Origin: Girardinichthys multiradiatus
Taxonomy: Eukaryota > Chordata > Actinopteri > Cyprinodontiformes > Goodeidae
Assembly: GCF_021462225.1 (NCBI RefSeq)
Contig: NC_061811.1
Location: 23,683,163-23,747,162, forward strand
DNA: 64,000 nt
Reading direction: 5' to 3'
The notes under the pieces were generated by a model, which was not told where the DNA came from, ran no database searches, and worked only from the letters and a program-made list of their open reading frames with translations. A program made the translations under genes and the position numbers. Below, piece by piece: positions 47,335 to 59,344 of this stretch. Position 1 is the first letter of the stretch, and each line of letters starts with the position of its first letter.

Positions 47335-47672
47335 TTTGTCTGGGCTTAAATGCCCCTGGTAGGGTCTCCTATGGCAAACAGGCTCTGGGTGATGGGTCAG
47401 ACAAAGAGCGGTTCAAGACATCTTCATGAGGACAACATGAGGCACGTACGGAGCCGTGGTCCCACCCTGGAGCCAGGCTTGGGGTCGGGACTCGTCGGAG
47501 AGCGCCTGGTGGCCGGGTTGCCCCTCGCAGGACCCGGCCAGGCCAAGCCCGAATGAGAGACACAAGGCCATCCCCCAGCGGGCCCACCACCTGCTGTGGG
47601 AACCATGAGGGACAGGTGTAAAGAGGATCGGGCAGCGGACGAAGGTGGAGACCTCGGCGGCCCAATCTCCAG

Positions 47673-49800
47673 ATGCTTAGGCTGGCTCTAGGGACGTGGA
47701 ATGTCACCTCGCAAGGGAGGAAGGAGCGGGAGGTCAAGAGATATAAGCTAGAAATAGTCAGGCTCATCTCCACCCACAGCGTGGGCTCTGGAACAAATCT
47801 CCTCGCGAGAGGCTGGATTCTCTTCTACTCTGGAGTGGCCCACGGGGAGAGGCAAGTTTGCTTGTTGCCCCCAGCTCAGCCATCTTGTGTTGGGGTTTAC
47901 CCTAGTGGAAGAGAGGGTCGCACCCCTGCACCTTCGGGTTGGGGACAGGTCTCTGACTGTCGCTTCGGCCTATGGGCCAAGCGGTAGTGCTGAGTAACCG
48001 GCCTTCTTGGCCTCCCTGTCGGGGGTGCTGCATAGCGCCCCTCCCGGGGACTCTGTTATTCTGCTGGGAGACTTCAATGCCCAAGTGGGAAACGACAGTG
48101 ACACTTGGAGAGGCGTGATAAGGAGGAATGGCCTCTCCAATTTGAATCCGAGTGGGGTTTTATTATTGGACTTCTGTGCTAGTCACGGATTGTCCATAAT
48201 GAATACCGTGTTCAAGCATAAGGGTGTTCATCAGTGCACTTGTTTTGGACACTCGAGTCAAGAGGGGGGGTGAGGTGTCCACTGATCACCACCTGGTAGT
48301 GAGTTGGATCCGCTAGAAGAGGAAAAAGCCTGACAGACTTGGCAGGCCCAAGCACATAGTGAGGGTCTGCTAGGAACATCTGGTGGAGCCCTCGGCCAGG
48401 GATGTATTTAACTCCCACATCCGCGAGAGCTTTGACAAGATTCCGGGGGAGGTTGGAGACATTAGAGTCCGAGCAGACCATGTTCTCCGCATTCATTCCC
48501 GATGCTGCTGCCTGTAGCTGTGGCCATAAGGTCTGCGGTGCCCGTGGTGGTGGCAATCCCAGAACCTGGTGGTGGACACCAGCAGTAAGGGATGCTGTCA
48601 AGCTGAAGGAGTCCTATCAGCTGTGGTTGGCTTGTGGAACTTCCAAGGCGGCGGGCGGGTACAGTGAGGCCAAGCATGCCGCGGCCTGGGCTGTAGCAGA
48701 GGCAAAAACTCAGGCCTGGAAAGAGTTCATGGAGCCCATGGAGAAGGACTACAGGTTGGCCTGGAAACGATTCTGGCAAACCGTCCGATGCCTCAGGAGG
48801 GGAAAGCAGTGCATCGCCAACACTGTTACAGTGGGGGTGGGGAGCTGCTGACCATTATCGGGTGGTGGAAGGAGTACTTTGAGGATCTCCTTTAACCTGC
48901 CGTCACGCATTCCCTGGTGGAAGCTGAGGCTGGGGACTCGGGGTTGGACTCTTTAATGACCCGGGCTGAAGTCACCAAGGTGGTTAAAAAGGTCCATGGT
49001 GGCGGGGCTTCAGGGGTGGATGAGATCCGCCCTGAGTATCTCAATTCTCTGGATGTCGTGGGGCTGTCATGGTTGAGACGCCTCTTCAACATTGCGTGGT
49101 GGTCGGGGACAGTGCCTCTGGACTGGCAGACCGGGGTGGTGGTCCCCCTTCATAAGAAAGGGTGACCGGAGGGTGTGTTCCAACTATAAGGGGATCACAC
49201 TCCTCAGCCTCCCTGGTAAGGCCTATGCCAGGGTATTGGAGAGGAGAGTCCGGCGAATAGTCGAACCTCTGCTTCAGAAGGAGCAGTGTGGTTTTCGTCC
49301 TGGCCATGGAACACTGGACCAGCTCTACACCCTCCGCAGGATACTTGAGGGTTCGTGGGAGTTTGCCCAACCAGTCCACATTTGTTTTGTGGACGTGGAG
49401 AAGGCATTCCACTGTGTCCCTTGTGGTGCCCTGTGGGGAGTGCTTCAGGAGTACGGAGTCGGGGGCCCTTTATTAGGGGCCCTCCAGTCTCTGTACAAGC
49501 GGAGCAGAAGTTTGGTCCAGCACTATTGCCAGCACTAAGTCGGACCTGTTCCTGGTGCATGTTGGACTCCGGCAGGGCTGCCCTTTATCATCGGTCCTGT
49601 TCATAACTTTTATGGAGAGGATTCCTAGGTGCAGCCAAGGGCCGGAGGGGGTCTGGTTTGGGGACCAGTGGATTCTGTCTCTTCATTTTGCAGATGATGT
49701 GGTCCTGCTGGCCCCCTCTAGCCAAGACCTACAGCACTCCCTTAGAGATAGGGTGAGGAGCTCGGCCATCCGGGAAGGGCTCACAGTAGAGCCGCTGCTC
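47673..49800 (+). pseudogene. RTE-like polyprotein remnant
   Basis: Retains [31 protein letters not shown], the endonuclease motif STDHH near 48280, ASGVDEIRPEYLNSLDVVGL, CFVDVEKAFHCVP, GLRQGCPLSSVLFITFMERI and the catalytic FADDVVLL near 49690. Several stops and frame changes and the two deletions separate these. Unlike copy 1, both catalytic signatures (STDHH and FADD) are still spelled correctly. Confidence 0.85.
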
Positions 49801-49803
49801 CTG

Positions 49804-52374
49804 TTTCAACAACTCAGTCTGGAGGTCCCAAAACAACATAAAACAACGTTGAAATCACTTTCCTCAGTTAAGGTCAGTGTTTATGATTAAACAATAGGAG
49901 AAAGAGAAGGCAAAAATGGCACCCATGGGAGAAATCCAAGTCAACTGTTGACCAATATAAAAATAAATAAAAAGTACACAGACTTGTCTCATAATTGCCT
50001 CAAAACATGTTGATGATTATAGAGACTTTTGTGAAAATATTTCGTGGACTGACAAAGGTTTTATTTTTTGGACGTTTTTTTTAATTTTTTATTAAACATT
50101 AAGTACTGTACAAAACCACATGGAACATTTTGGAAGGTGTGAGCATTAAACTAACAGAGCACTTCAGAAAAACAATCTCATACTGAAAATCAGGCACTGC
50201 AGTTACCGTGTTATTGTAGATGAGTACAGTTTTGCTTCAGTACCTGAACAACTTGTAACATTTAATGGAACCATGAACTCTGCTCTCTACTAGAAAATTC
50301 TGAAGGAGATCGCCAGGCTGTCAGTTTGTGACCTTAAGGTCAAGCACAAATGGCTTATGCATCTGGAAAATAAGGAGGCACACCAGCAATCCCTACTCTG
50401 AACCGCCCAAAAAAACTAAAATAAGTTGCCTAGTCAAAGTCTTGTACTTAAATCCAAATGAATGCTGTGCCATGACTGTGAAAAGGTCGTAATGCTTGAA
50501 AACCCTCCAATATGGTTGAATGGAAAACAATTCAGCAAGAAATAGTAGGTCAAAATTCCTTTACAGAGATGTTAATGACTGGTTGTTAGTCACCATAAAA
50601 ACCTGATTGTTGTCATCAAGCATCAAATCAAGAATAAAAACAGAACTAAAAGCAAAACCAAATGTTACAGGTACTGCATTATAGAGCTACTAAAAAGCAT
50701 ATATAGTAGCACATTAAATTGTATGTGTTCTTTGCAACTATGTGCTTTAGCTGTTTTTTATAACATGGATCACATTGAAGAAAAAATAATCTTCATCCAA
50801 TGTAATAAAAATTATACATCAGTTGAAGATTTGTAATTAAAACAAGTCCTGCTCTGACTACAATGAAAAAGGGGCCTGCATTCCCATTTCTTGGTTTCAC
50901 ATCAAAGAATCCAGCTTTTCATTATGATAGAAAAACAACTAAGAAAGCACCACGTGAGGGAAGGAGAGAGGTGACAAATTGCATTCAGACAAATAACTCA
51001 GAGAACTTCAAAGCTGCCAAAGTGAAGAAAGTAGGAATGTATTGGTGGAACACAGGGATGAGCCCTTATAGGAAAAGATAGAAAGATGAGCAGATCAAAA
51101 TTCTGGAGAGTTATGGGTTTAGACTGCAAAATTAACTCCATCCCAACTTCAACTGGTTTATTGCTAGATCTCAGTCAAGAAACATCTATGTAATCTACAG
51201 TTTCAGGGTGTGGAAAATCAAGTGTACCAAAATAATATGGTAATTGTTACTTAGCAAATGAAAACAATTTTTAAGTTGTCAACATGTCTAACTAAGACTC
51301 CTTGTGAAGCATTGTTCAGGACAGCTGATGAACAGGTACATCTCAAAAAAATAAGATTATAATAAAAAAGCTTTTTGGTGTGTTCTTTCAGAGTAAAACT
51401 CATTTTATATAGATTCATTAAACTCATGAAAAGGGAGGCTCAACCAAGTGGGCTGCTACGCTGAAAATTCTCACTGCTACGCTAAAATTCAGGCCGATGT
51501 GCTCATGTTTTTGAGTGGATCGGCCCTTTGACTGACGTCTGGGCTCCCTCCGTGCAGTTTTTATGTCGGGGCTGAGTCTTTTTTCGCTTTGTTTCACCCC
51601 ATGCGACCGCTAACAGTAAAGCTTTCTAAAATCATGTCAGCTTCGAAGGGTGGGTATAAACGGCATCATATAGGACAGGCCTGCAGAAGAAAATCTTTTC
51701 TCACGCATCTCTTTAGCATGCATCAACGCTATTAGTTGATTTCAGTGACAAAAAATCTGCTTTACTGAAAGTCAAGTTAAACATTAGTAACGATGAGGAA
51801 AAGACTTGATTAAAATGTCTGTCTTTGCTATATCTTTCAAGATTATGTTTTTATTCAAAATTAGAATGTTTTTAAATTGAATAATAGCCTAATTTAGGAA
51901 ACGGACACCATACAAAGTCATTTCTGTACAACAGTAATTTGACCCGCTTGCTGTATAAAAACAATGAAGCTAAGTCAGAACCACAGAATCAGCAGCTTCT
52001 TGCCTGTGTGTGTAGACAAAGCCTGAGAAACAAGATGTTACTACAATATGCCATGCTGTACATGGTTGTATTGACTGATTTACAGGAAAGTTCTGACAAA
52101 CAGAACATTTTACAGACATAATAGCTTTTTTCTTTGACTTTGACATCAGACGGACTCATCAATATATGCTTTAGACATGTTAAATATTAGATACATAAAA
52201 TACAATTTAACTGCACTGTTTATAAGTCAATCCAGATATTAAATCAATGCCAGTGAAATTATAATGCAATGTCAATTAGTAGGAATGTATTAAACTTGGT
52301 TTGAATTAGGATACTCATTAAAACGTATTTTTTATAACAGTAAATCAATGCACAAAATTTAATCTTAACAGTTT
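49804..52374. other. No gene recognised
   Basis: AT-rich DNA. The open frames at 50863-51081 (plus) and 51939-52121 (plus) are short and show no domain. Confidence 0.5.
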
Positions 52375-52441
52375 TTACTCTTTGGGTTTTAATTCTGGTT
52401 TACCCCTCATCTTTTCACTCTCGGCCTGCTTTTTTTTAAGC
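52375..52441 (-). CDS. Candidate terminal coding exon, gene unknown
   Basis: Minus-strand acceptor TTCTTTTTTACAG (AG at 52442-52443) is followed by one base completing a codon, then 21 codons: LKKKQAESEKMRGKPELKPK, E and TAA. The polypyrimidine tract is excellent and the composition is protein-like (lysine/glutamate rich). The entering phase does not fit the missing first exon of STXBP6, so it is not simply an alternative STXBP6 end. I do not recognise the peptide and found no upstream exon of matching phase. Chance is a real alternative. Confidence 0.28.
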
Positions 52442-52929
52442 CTGTAAAAAAGAAAGAATGAGACAACGGATCTACTTGTAGAGATTGTTCTTCCTTACTC
52501 CCCACAGTGTAATTTAAGAGTCTCTTTCTTGAAAGACGAAAAACACTGACTAATGAGATGCTTCACAGTACAGCTCTCCACATCTTCTTACAGACAGCAG
52601 CAGCTGGACTCAGATGTGCTTGGAAGGCAGAATTTCCTCCATTCTGGTGACACAGATAAATCCACTCCCCGCCCTTAAAAAGACTTATAGAGTTAACTCC
52701 AGACACACTGGGTCAGCAAATCTATGTGCCTCACTTCAAAATCAATACAAGTGGCTTTAAAATGATAGAAGAATCCTCAAGCTCAGCAAGCATATTCCTG
52801 TGGAATCAGATACGTTGCTGAATTCATTACATTAGGAGGCATTAATCACTCGAAGAACCTTTACACCTTTCTTTGAACTCTTTGTTCTTTTTTCTGGAAA
52901 CAAATGGAATTCATAAAAATACTTGTCAG

Positions 52930-53140
52930 TTAAAAGCTTCTTGCAATAGTTTGCTGAAATTTTGGCCCATTTCTTCTGACCAAACTGGTTTAACTGAGGG
53001 AGGTTTGTAGGAAGCCTTGATCACACAAACCTTTTCGGCTCCAACAAAACATTTTCTATGTCTTTGTTGTGGCCACTCCATCAGGATTTGAGGCATTTGA
53101 CACTCTCCTACCAGGGCTATCCCAAGGTCCTATTGGACAT
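52930..53140 (-). pseudogene. Decayed Tc1-like (salmonid/Sleeping Beauty-type) fragment
   Basis: The plus strand shows TTTGGCCCATTTCTTCTGAC, CAAACTGGTTTAACTGAGGG and TTGTGGCCACTCCATCAGGA. These are the reverse complement of the C-terminal third of a salmonid-type Tc1 transposase gene. No open frame survives. Confidence 0.6.
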
Positions 53141-53507
53141 TTTGCAGAATTTGATTTCGGGGAACATAACTACCAAAAGCAGTGTTTATAAAAAGTGGAA
53201 TCTGGTAGTGGTGGCCAAGTTTAATTAACTGAGCTTAAAAGCAAACGTTTTATCTGATGTACTATCAAGCAATTTTTAAAGTGGTCCGCCAGTTCTACAT
53301 TGCTTTATCTTTCTAATCTGTTATGCAACCATCCAGTGCATTATGTTGAAAAAGTCGCTTGTAAATGTTTGCTTTTTATAAGTTCACTGTTCCCCAACTT
53401 ATAGCAGTGGGTATATGAAGCAAGCAAATCATTACAATGAAAACTAAAAGGGCCCCAATAAAGAAACAGAAATAAAACTATTTTCCTAAAACATCTATAG
53501 CCCATAA
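53141..53507. other. No gene recognised
   Basis: Short spacer between a Tc1 relic and a SINE fragment; nothing seen. Confidence 0.5.
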
Positions 53508-53700
53508 ATATGGTAAATGGCAAATGGCTTGTAATTGTATAGCGCTTTATCAAGTCCCCACTGACCCCATAGCGCTTCACACTACATTCAGAAAGCCACC
53601 CACTCATACACACATTCACACACAGACAGTGGTCAGCTACATTGTAGCCAGCGCTACCCTGGGGCGCACTGACAGAAGTATGGCTCAAAATTTAGATTCG
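53508..53700 (-). repeat. SINE fragment, 5'-truncated
   Basis: The plus strand starts AATATGGTAAATGGCAAATG and continues TAGCGCTTTATCAAGTCC, TACATTGTAGCCAGCGCTAC and GGGGCGCACTGACAGAAG. This is the inverse of the body and end of the SINE at 796-1115. The tRNA-like head is missing. Confidence 0.7.
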
Positions 53701-53977
53701 TCTTTTTTAAGAAGTCAAAGTAATTTGTTTTACTCAATTTTACAAAGTGACTAGAGATTTGGTCACGTTGTAAAACTGTTGTGGAGATGTTTTTTTTATG
53801 ACATTACATATCACATGTACTTTCAACTGTGTATCTATTATCATATCACTAAAGAGAATATATTTTGTGAAATGAACAGCTTCAAGGTAGAAGTAGATAC
53901 AAGGAAAAGTGTAAACTGATCAGATCCAGCTGTAAAACAAGCACTTGAGCTTATACCTTGAGCTTTATAGCTGTTTT

Positions 53978-54531
53978 GCTACTTTTCCACAAAAAGTCCC
54001 AAGATTTAAATTCCTGGAATTGTTATTTACCTGGGTGAAAAGAACCCCGGGTGATATGTCTGTTTGTGTTTCCACTGCTCTGAAAGGCTGCGGGGAGGTT
54101 GTGTAAAAAAATTGCACTGCCCCTCCAGTCCAGCGGGTGGCAATAAGAAACCAAAGGCCAAATAAGCAAAGCCTGACCGACCTTTGGTTGTTCACCTATC
54201 GTATGTCCTCTTCAATCTGTCCCAATCACAAAACGTACACTATATCTTGACCTCATAAAAACTGGAAAACAACATGCAGGACTTAAGGCAGGTGAGTGGA
54301 AGTCAGAACACTGCAAAAAAGGGTCCACCAATCATTGTTGCTCAGCACATAAGCCTGACTCTCAACAATCCCAGGGAAATTTGAAAGTCCTACCCTCAGA
54401 CCAGGACCTTTTATCCAGGAAGGAGTGGATCCAGGACATTGAAACTACTCGGGTAAAATTTGATCAACAGGTGCAGAGGTTTTTCCAAATCCCGGGTAAT
54501 GGCTGAAAGTCTCTGCAATGGAAAAGTGGCT
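53978..54531. mobile_element. MITE-like element with short inverted ends
   Basis: The left GCTACTTTTCC (53978-53988) matches the reverse complement of the right GGAAAAGTGGC (54520-54530) at 10 of 11 positions. Between them lie paired motifs such as CCCCGGGTGATATGTC near the left and AATCCCGGGTAATGG near the right. No coding capacity. The pattern fits a recurrent fish non-autonomous DNA element. Confidence 0.55.
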
Positions 54532-55607
54532 TGAGTAACTGTAAATGAAATACATACATAAACACCAACAGAGTATAAAGACATTTTGATCCAGTAAAAG
54601 AAATCTTGTTTCAGAGCCATTAATGGAAACTCCATTACAGAAAAACCTTATTTACAATGCATGTAATTAGGCCCTTTACCTACTCAAAAAGACATCATAT
54701 ATAATACATGGAAATTATAAATCAAAGTAATGCAGTAAAATATTCATAGTGATAACTTAATTATAGGCACTTCAACACTTCCAAAGCATTAGTAGTAACA
54801 GTTTAAACAGCAGAAAAACTATAAGAGTCTCTTTCTTCCATTGATGTCTGACTTCTTTCCAGTACAACCAGGAGAAACTGAAGACACTTGGGACTTCCCT
54901 CCGTTTTAGCCCAAATTCTTTCCTCCTTAGTACCCAGTTCTTTCTCAGCATATCCTCCTCTGCCAGTCTGGGTCATTACATACCGCACTAAACATTGCAA
55001 AGGGAACAGTTGTCTCAATTTACTTCTAACATCTAAGAAGGTTTTTCATTTTGTGAGACCTGGCTGAACTGATTTGCAGGCAGAATCTGTAGATAAAGAC
55101 TACGAATCCCAGTCAAACTATTATCTCAGACTCTGACCTGGTATTCTTTAGATAAGAGAGACATTTTTTGGGAATCTTTCAAGATGTGAGGCGATGAGTT
55201 TCTGTCAAAAAACACGGTAAAAATATGTACACATTATTATCCTTAATCTTCAAATAATATTTTATTTTTTATTGAACTTTTAAATTTAACTTTACATTTG
55301 CTCCTAAATCAAAGTGAGCCATTTAATAAAATATATGTGTCGACTGGCAACATTTCTGCCATATGTTTTTTTTACAGCTGGCATTTGCAGATATTCCAGT
55401 TCTATCGGCCAAACAGATCAGATAACTGCATCAAAGGTAAGAAGCTACAATGATCAATTTCAGATTAGCCAACAGATGGGGTGACGTGATTAAACAAAGA
55501 ATATATAGAACAAAGAACTCCAAGCAACTAACTGGGCCTATTGTTTCATCAGTCATATCCTGACTCTTCTAGTTCACTAGTTCACAGAGGGCAAAACAGC
55601 CTAGTTT
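54532..55607. other. No gene recognised
   Basis: AT-rich DNA with no repeats or frames that I can support. Confidence 0.5.
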
Positions 55608-55611
55608 GTTT

Positions 55612-55731
55612 AATTACAAAGTGGGGACACTTTGTAATTGAAAAAACGCTGTCACCACTTATGTTCAAATGGGGGGACCGCATTTGAACAATTAGTAAAA
55701 CGGTTTTACAGTTGTCACTGTAAAACCTTTT
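55612..55731. repeat. Three consecutive perfect hairpin sequences
   Basis: Hairpin 1: AATTACAAAGTG (55612-55623) with CACTTTGTAATT (55628-55639), loop GGGA. Hairpin 2: TGTTCAAATG (55662-55671) with CATTTGAACA (55681-55690), loop 9. Hairpin 3: GGTTTTACAGT (55702-55712) with ACTGTAAAACC (55717-55727), loop TGTC, extended by AAAA/TTTT beyond a single bulged C. Hairpins 1 and 2 also resemble each other around their G-rich loops. Confidence 0.95.
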
Positions 55732-55823
55732 TACAGATGAAAAGTACTGAAGATGACAAAAAAGCAAAAGTGAAAGTGCTTGTCACCTTGGTATCTCACA
55801 GACTGAGAAATGAAACAAACATA

Positions 55824-57001
55824 CAGGGATTGGACAATGAAACTGAAACACCTGGTTTTAGACCACAATAATTTATTAGTATGGTGTAGGGCCTCCTTTT
55901 GCGGCCAATACAGGGTCAATTCGTCGTGGGAATGACATATACAAGTCCCGCACAGTGGTCAGAGGGATTTTAAGCCATTCTTCTTGCAGGATAGTGGCCA
56001 GGTCACTACATGACACTGGTGGAGGAAAACGTTTCCTGACTCGCTCCTCCAAAACACCCCAAAGTGGCTCAATAATATTTAGATCTGATGACTGTGCAGG
56101 CCATGGGAGATGTTCAACTTCACTTTCATGTTCATCAAACCAACCTTTCACCAGTCTTGCTGTGTGTATTGGTGTATTGTCATCCTGATACACGGCACCG
56201 CCTTCAGGATACAATGTTTGAACCATTGGATGCACATGGTCCTCAAGAATGGTTCGGTAGTCCTTGGCAGTGACGCGCCCATCTAGCACAAGTATTGGGC
56301 CAAGGGAATGCCATGATATGGCAGCCCAAACCATCACTGATCCACCCCCATGCTTCACTCTGGGCATGCAACAGTCTGGGTGGTACGCTTCTTTGGGGCT
56401 TCTCCACACCGTAACTCTCCCGGATGTGGGGAAAATGGTAAAGGTGGACTCATCAGAGAACAATACATGTTTCACATTGTCCACAGCCCAAGATTTGCGC
56501 TCTTTACACCATTGAAACCGACGTTTGGCATTGGCATGAGTGACGAAAGGTTTGGCTATAGCAGCCCGGCCGTGTATATTGACCCTGTGGAGCTCCCGAC
56601 GGACAGTTCTGGTGGAAACAGGAGAGTTGAGGTGCACATTTAATTCTGCCGTGGTTTTATGTTTTTTGGTTACAATCCGGGTTAGCACCCGAACATCCCT
56701 TTCAGACAGCTTCCTCTTGCGTCCACAGTTAATCCTGTTGGATGTGGTTCGTCCTTCTTGGTGGTATGCTGACATTACCAACAATTTGTCCTCTTTTGAA
56801 CTCTGGTATGTCACCCATAATGTGTGCATTTCAATATTTTGAGCAATACTGTGCTCTTACCCTGCTAAGTGAACCTTCACACTCTGCTCTTACTGGTGCA
56901 ATGTGCAATCAATGAAGACTGGCTACCAGGCTGGTCCAATTTAGCCATGAAACCTCCCACACTAAAATGATAGGTGTTTCAGTTTCATTGTCCAACCCCT
57001 G
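55824..57001 (-). mobile_element. Tc1-like element, 1.18 kb, catalytic spacing 36
   Basis: Flanked by TA (55822-55823, 57002-57003). The ends are inverted: CAGGGATTGGACAATGAAAC on the left, and CAGGGGTTGGACAATGAAAC as the reverse complement of the right, continuing through CTGAAACACCT. A transposase gene on the minus strand fills the centre. The ends are only about 30 bp long, unlike the 200-bp ends of the three-copy family. Confidence 0.93.
55876..56818 (-). pseudogene. Tc1-like transposase with deleted DNA-binding domain
   Basis: The catalytic half is open: LFSDESTFTIFPTSGRV (first Asp), AVYQDDNTPIHTARLVK (second Asp), LNIIEPLWGVLEERV (Glu, 36 residues on), ending GGPTPY. The genuine start appears to be ATG at 56818 (MGDIPEFKRGQIVG). 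That start is out of frame with the rest: after GTTGGT (near 56779) the sequence jumps to VMSAYHQEGRTTSN, so most of the first helix-turn-helix is deleted and the frame shifted. The longer open frame that begins at 56829 reads an unrelated N-terminus. No functional enzyme is expected. Confidence 0.85.
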
Positions 57002-57659
57002 TAGGTTTTTGGCAATAAGAAATTAATATTCTGATCGTGTATTTTTAAATTACTCATGAATATCTGCTCCCTGAATTGCAAGCCTTGTGTAAACCCCAAC
57101 TAATGTGGAGCTGTTTACTTTGTGTGATTCAACAGAGAGGAAGAACAAAGCTTTAATAAGTATGTTTTCTTTTTCTTTTGTCAAATTATAGCTGAACCAA
57201 AGCAGTTAGGCAAATATTTTTTTAAAGTTTATCTTAATTCAACTTTCTATTGCTTGGACACAGAAGAAAATGAGTATTGAGCATATCTACATTTTTCTCA
57301 GTAAATATTTTTCAGACTCAACATTATAAGATTACAATTACACCAGATGTTAATGACAAACATAAATAATCTACGCATACAAATATAACAAAGCAATTTA
57401 GTCAACAAATTAAGTGTAATAAAGTCTAATGACAGGAATACATTTTGAACACATGAACAAACTGACTTGCAGAAAACACATCAACAATCAAGTAGCAGGT
57501 TTAATCACAATTGACAGCCTATTAAAAGTTTTCTCATTATGAGTATAATGCACATTTCATGTTAAATAAAAGCAAAGAGCTCTTTCAAGACCTTTGCAAC
57601 AGTATTGTTATAAAATATACTGATAGCATTGGCTACACACATATTTCTAAAATTCTTGA

Positions 57660-58400
57660 TCTTCCAGTGAGTATCACTGGGTCATAATCCTGTAGCGGAG
57701 AGAACATAATTTCATTAGAGACCGGCTACACCCAGGTGCTCAAAGGTTTTCTGATAGAAGAGTCAAAATAATGATCACAAGAGTTGTCCAAAAGCCAAGG
57801 ACCAGTTGAGGAGAGCTTCAGAGAGATATAAGAAAGGTATTGTTTCCATGAAAACAACAAGTAATGCGCACAACTGCAATGGCCTCTATGCACATTCACA
57901 GCACCAGGCTCCACTGCTGAAGAACAGGCATGCAAACGCTTGTTAAAGTTTGCTTTACACAAGCCAATTAAATGACAGAACACAGTCGGGTCAGATGAGG
58001 CCAAACATTAACTCTTTGCAGGTCATTTTGATGAGAGATAGCATATCACCTCAAAACACCAAACCATGAGCAAAGATTTGAGGAACATTATCGTGTAGAG
58101 CGGTCTTTCAGCATATAGTACTGGAAGATGTCATACAGTAAAGATGAGAGGAGAAATTTTCTGGACAAGCTGAAGATGAATCCAAGGTGGATTTTACAAC
58201 AAGACCATGATCCCAAATACACAATCAGGGAAACTTAATTTATCCTGGAGGCCACCAGAACCTTTAAGACTTTGAAACAGTTTATGTGGAAGAATAGATC
58301 AAAACCACACTGGAACAATGCATACTAAAGGATATGCCTTGACACTGTCATTAACCAAAAAGGTTTTTTAATTAAATATTAAATACATCTCTGGAAGCAT
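57660..58400 (+). pseudogene. Decayed Tc1-like element
   Basis: The plus strand keeps pieces in order: AKDQLRRASERYKKGIVSMK, SNAHNCNGLY, QAPLLKNRHANAC, LNDRTQSGQMRPNI (around the first catalytic Asp), then a reading near 58195 like FYNKTMIPNTQ (the QQDNDPKHT region). Stops and gaps throughout. It is a separate family from the intact copies nearby. Confidence 0.65.
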
Positions 58401-59344
58401 GTTCAATTCTTATGCCACATGCCATCCCCTTGTATTACACCTAATACACTTAATTGATTTATGGACTAATTTGTTGTAGCTTCTTGGGTTGATACTGATT
58501 CAGAATGACTGGGATTTTAGGTTGAATAAATACATTTTAAACAAAATTAGGTTGAATAAAAACGGTTGATTTATAAATATTCTGTAACTGACTAAGGACA
58601 TGCTCTTCATTATTTAGGGACAAGTTTTTATTTCTTTGGTATCTATTCTACCTTTCTTCCTTTACCTAATGGTGTTCAGATGAGAGGAAGGATGTGGGGA
58701 ACAAGCTTGGTTAACACAAAAACAACATGATGTTTTTTTTTTGTTTGTTTGTTTTCAGTGTAGGTATTTGGACCGTTATAAATATGCGATGTCATAAACA
58801 TGAAGGAAAAATAAACTGGATCAAAAACATGTATGTGTGATGTTCTTCTCAGAATATTACCTCCCTAATGGTAACAATACCTCATTTACCCAGACCATTT
58901 CCTGCTGTGATTGTCTCCACCACACTTCCACTGCCTTCAGAAACCAGCACACACCCTTGCATAGAAACCAGAAGGAAACAGTCTATAGATATCTGTCTAA
59001 ACAACACGTCATAACATGTTCAAGTGAAGAATAATACAGTTTTATAGTTTAACATTTATTTAAGATTGTGAGTAGGTCTTCTTTTTAAATTGTAATTACG
59101 AATTTTTCAAAAATGGGTTTTAATATACATTAGTTACACTCAAAATAATGATTAAGATTAGAAAATTTCAGAATTATGTCTTTCATAGATGTTGGTCATT
59201 TCTCTTCTTTGGCATTTTGCACTTCTGGTCCTTTCATGTTAAATTTATTTTCACGTACAAAAATTAGCGGTGTTCTATGGGATATTTCGTAAATATCTGT
59301 TAAGTGCACCCTACTTGAGAACATTTCAGAGCAAGGTTATAATA
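58401..59344. other. No gene recognised
   Basis: AT-rich spacer with a T/TTTG run near 58733-58755. The short plus frame at 58837-59034 has no family resemblance. Confidence 0.5.

Larger units (their letters stand above)
47015..49803 (+). mobile_element. RTE-like LINE, deleted and 3'-truncated (copy 2)
   Basis: Same family as 7232-10580. It begins at GAACCGCCACCTTAACTTGG. After a SINE insertion it resumes at GTCTGGGCTTAAATGCCCCT and follows copy 1 in order. Two internal deletions are visible: about 75 bp in the endonuclease (join near 48240) and about 410 bp after the catalytic box (join near 49737). The element stops abruptly at 49803, within what would be copy 1 position 10288, and has no tail. 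Confidence 0.88.
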
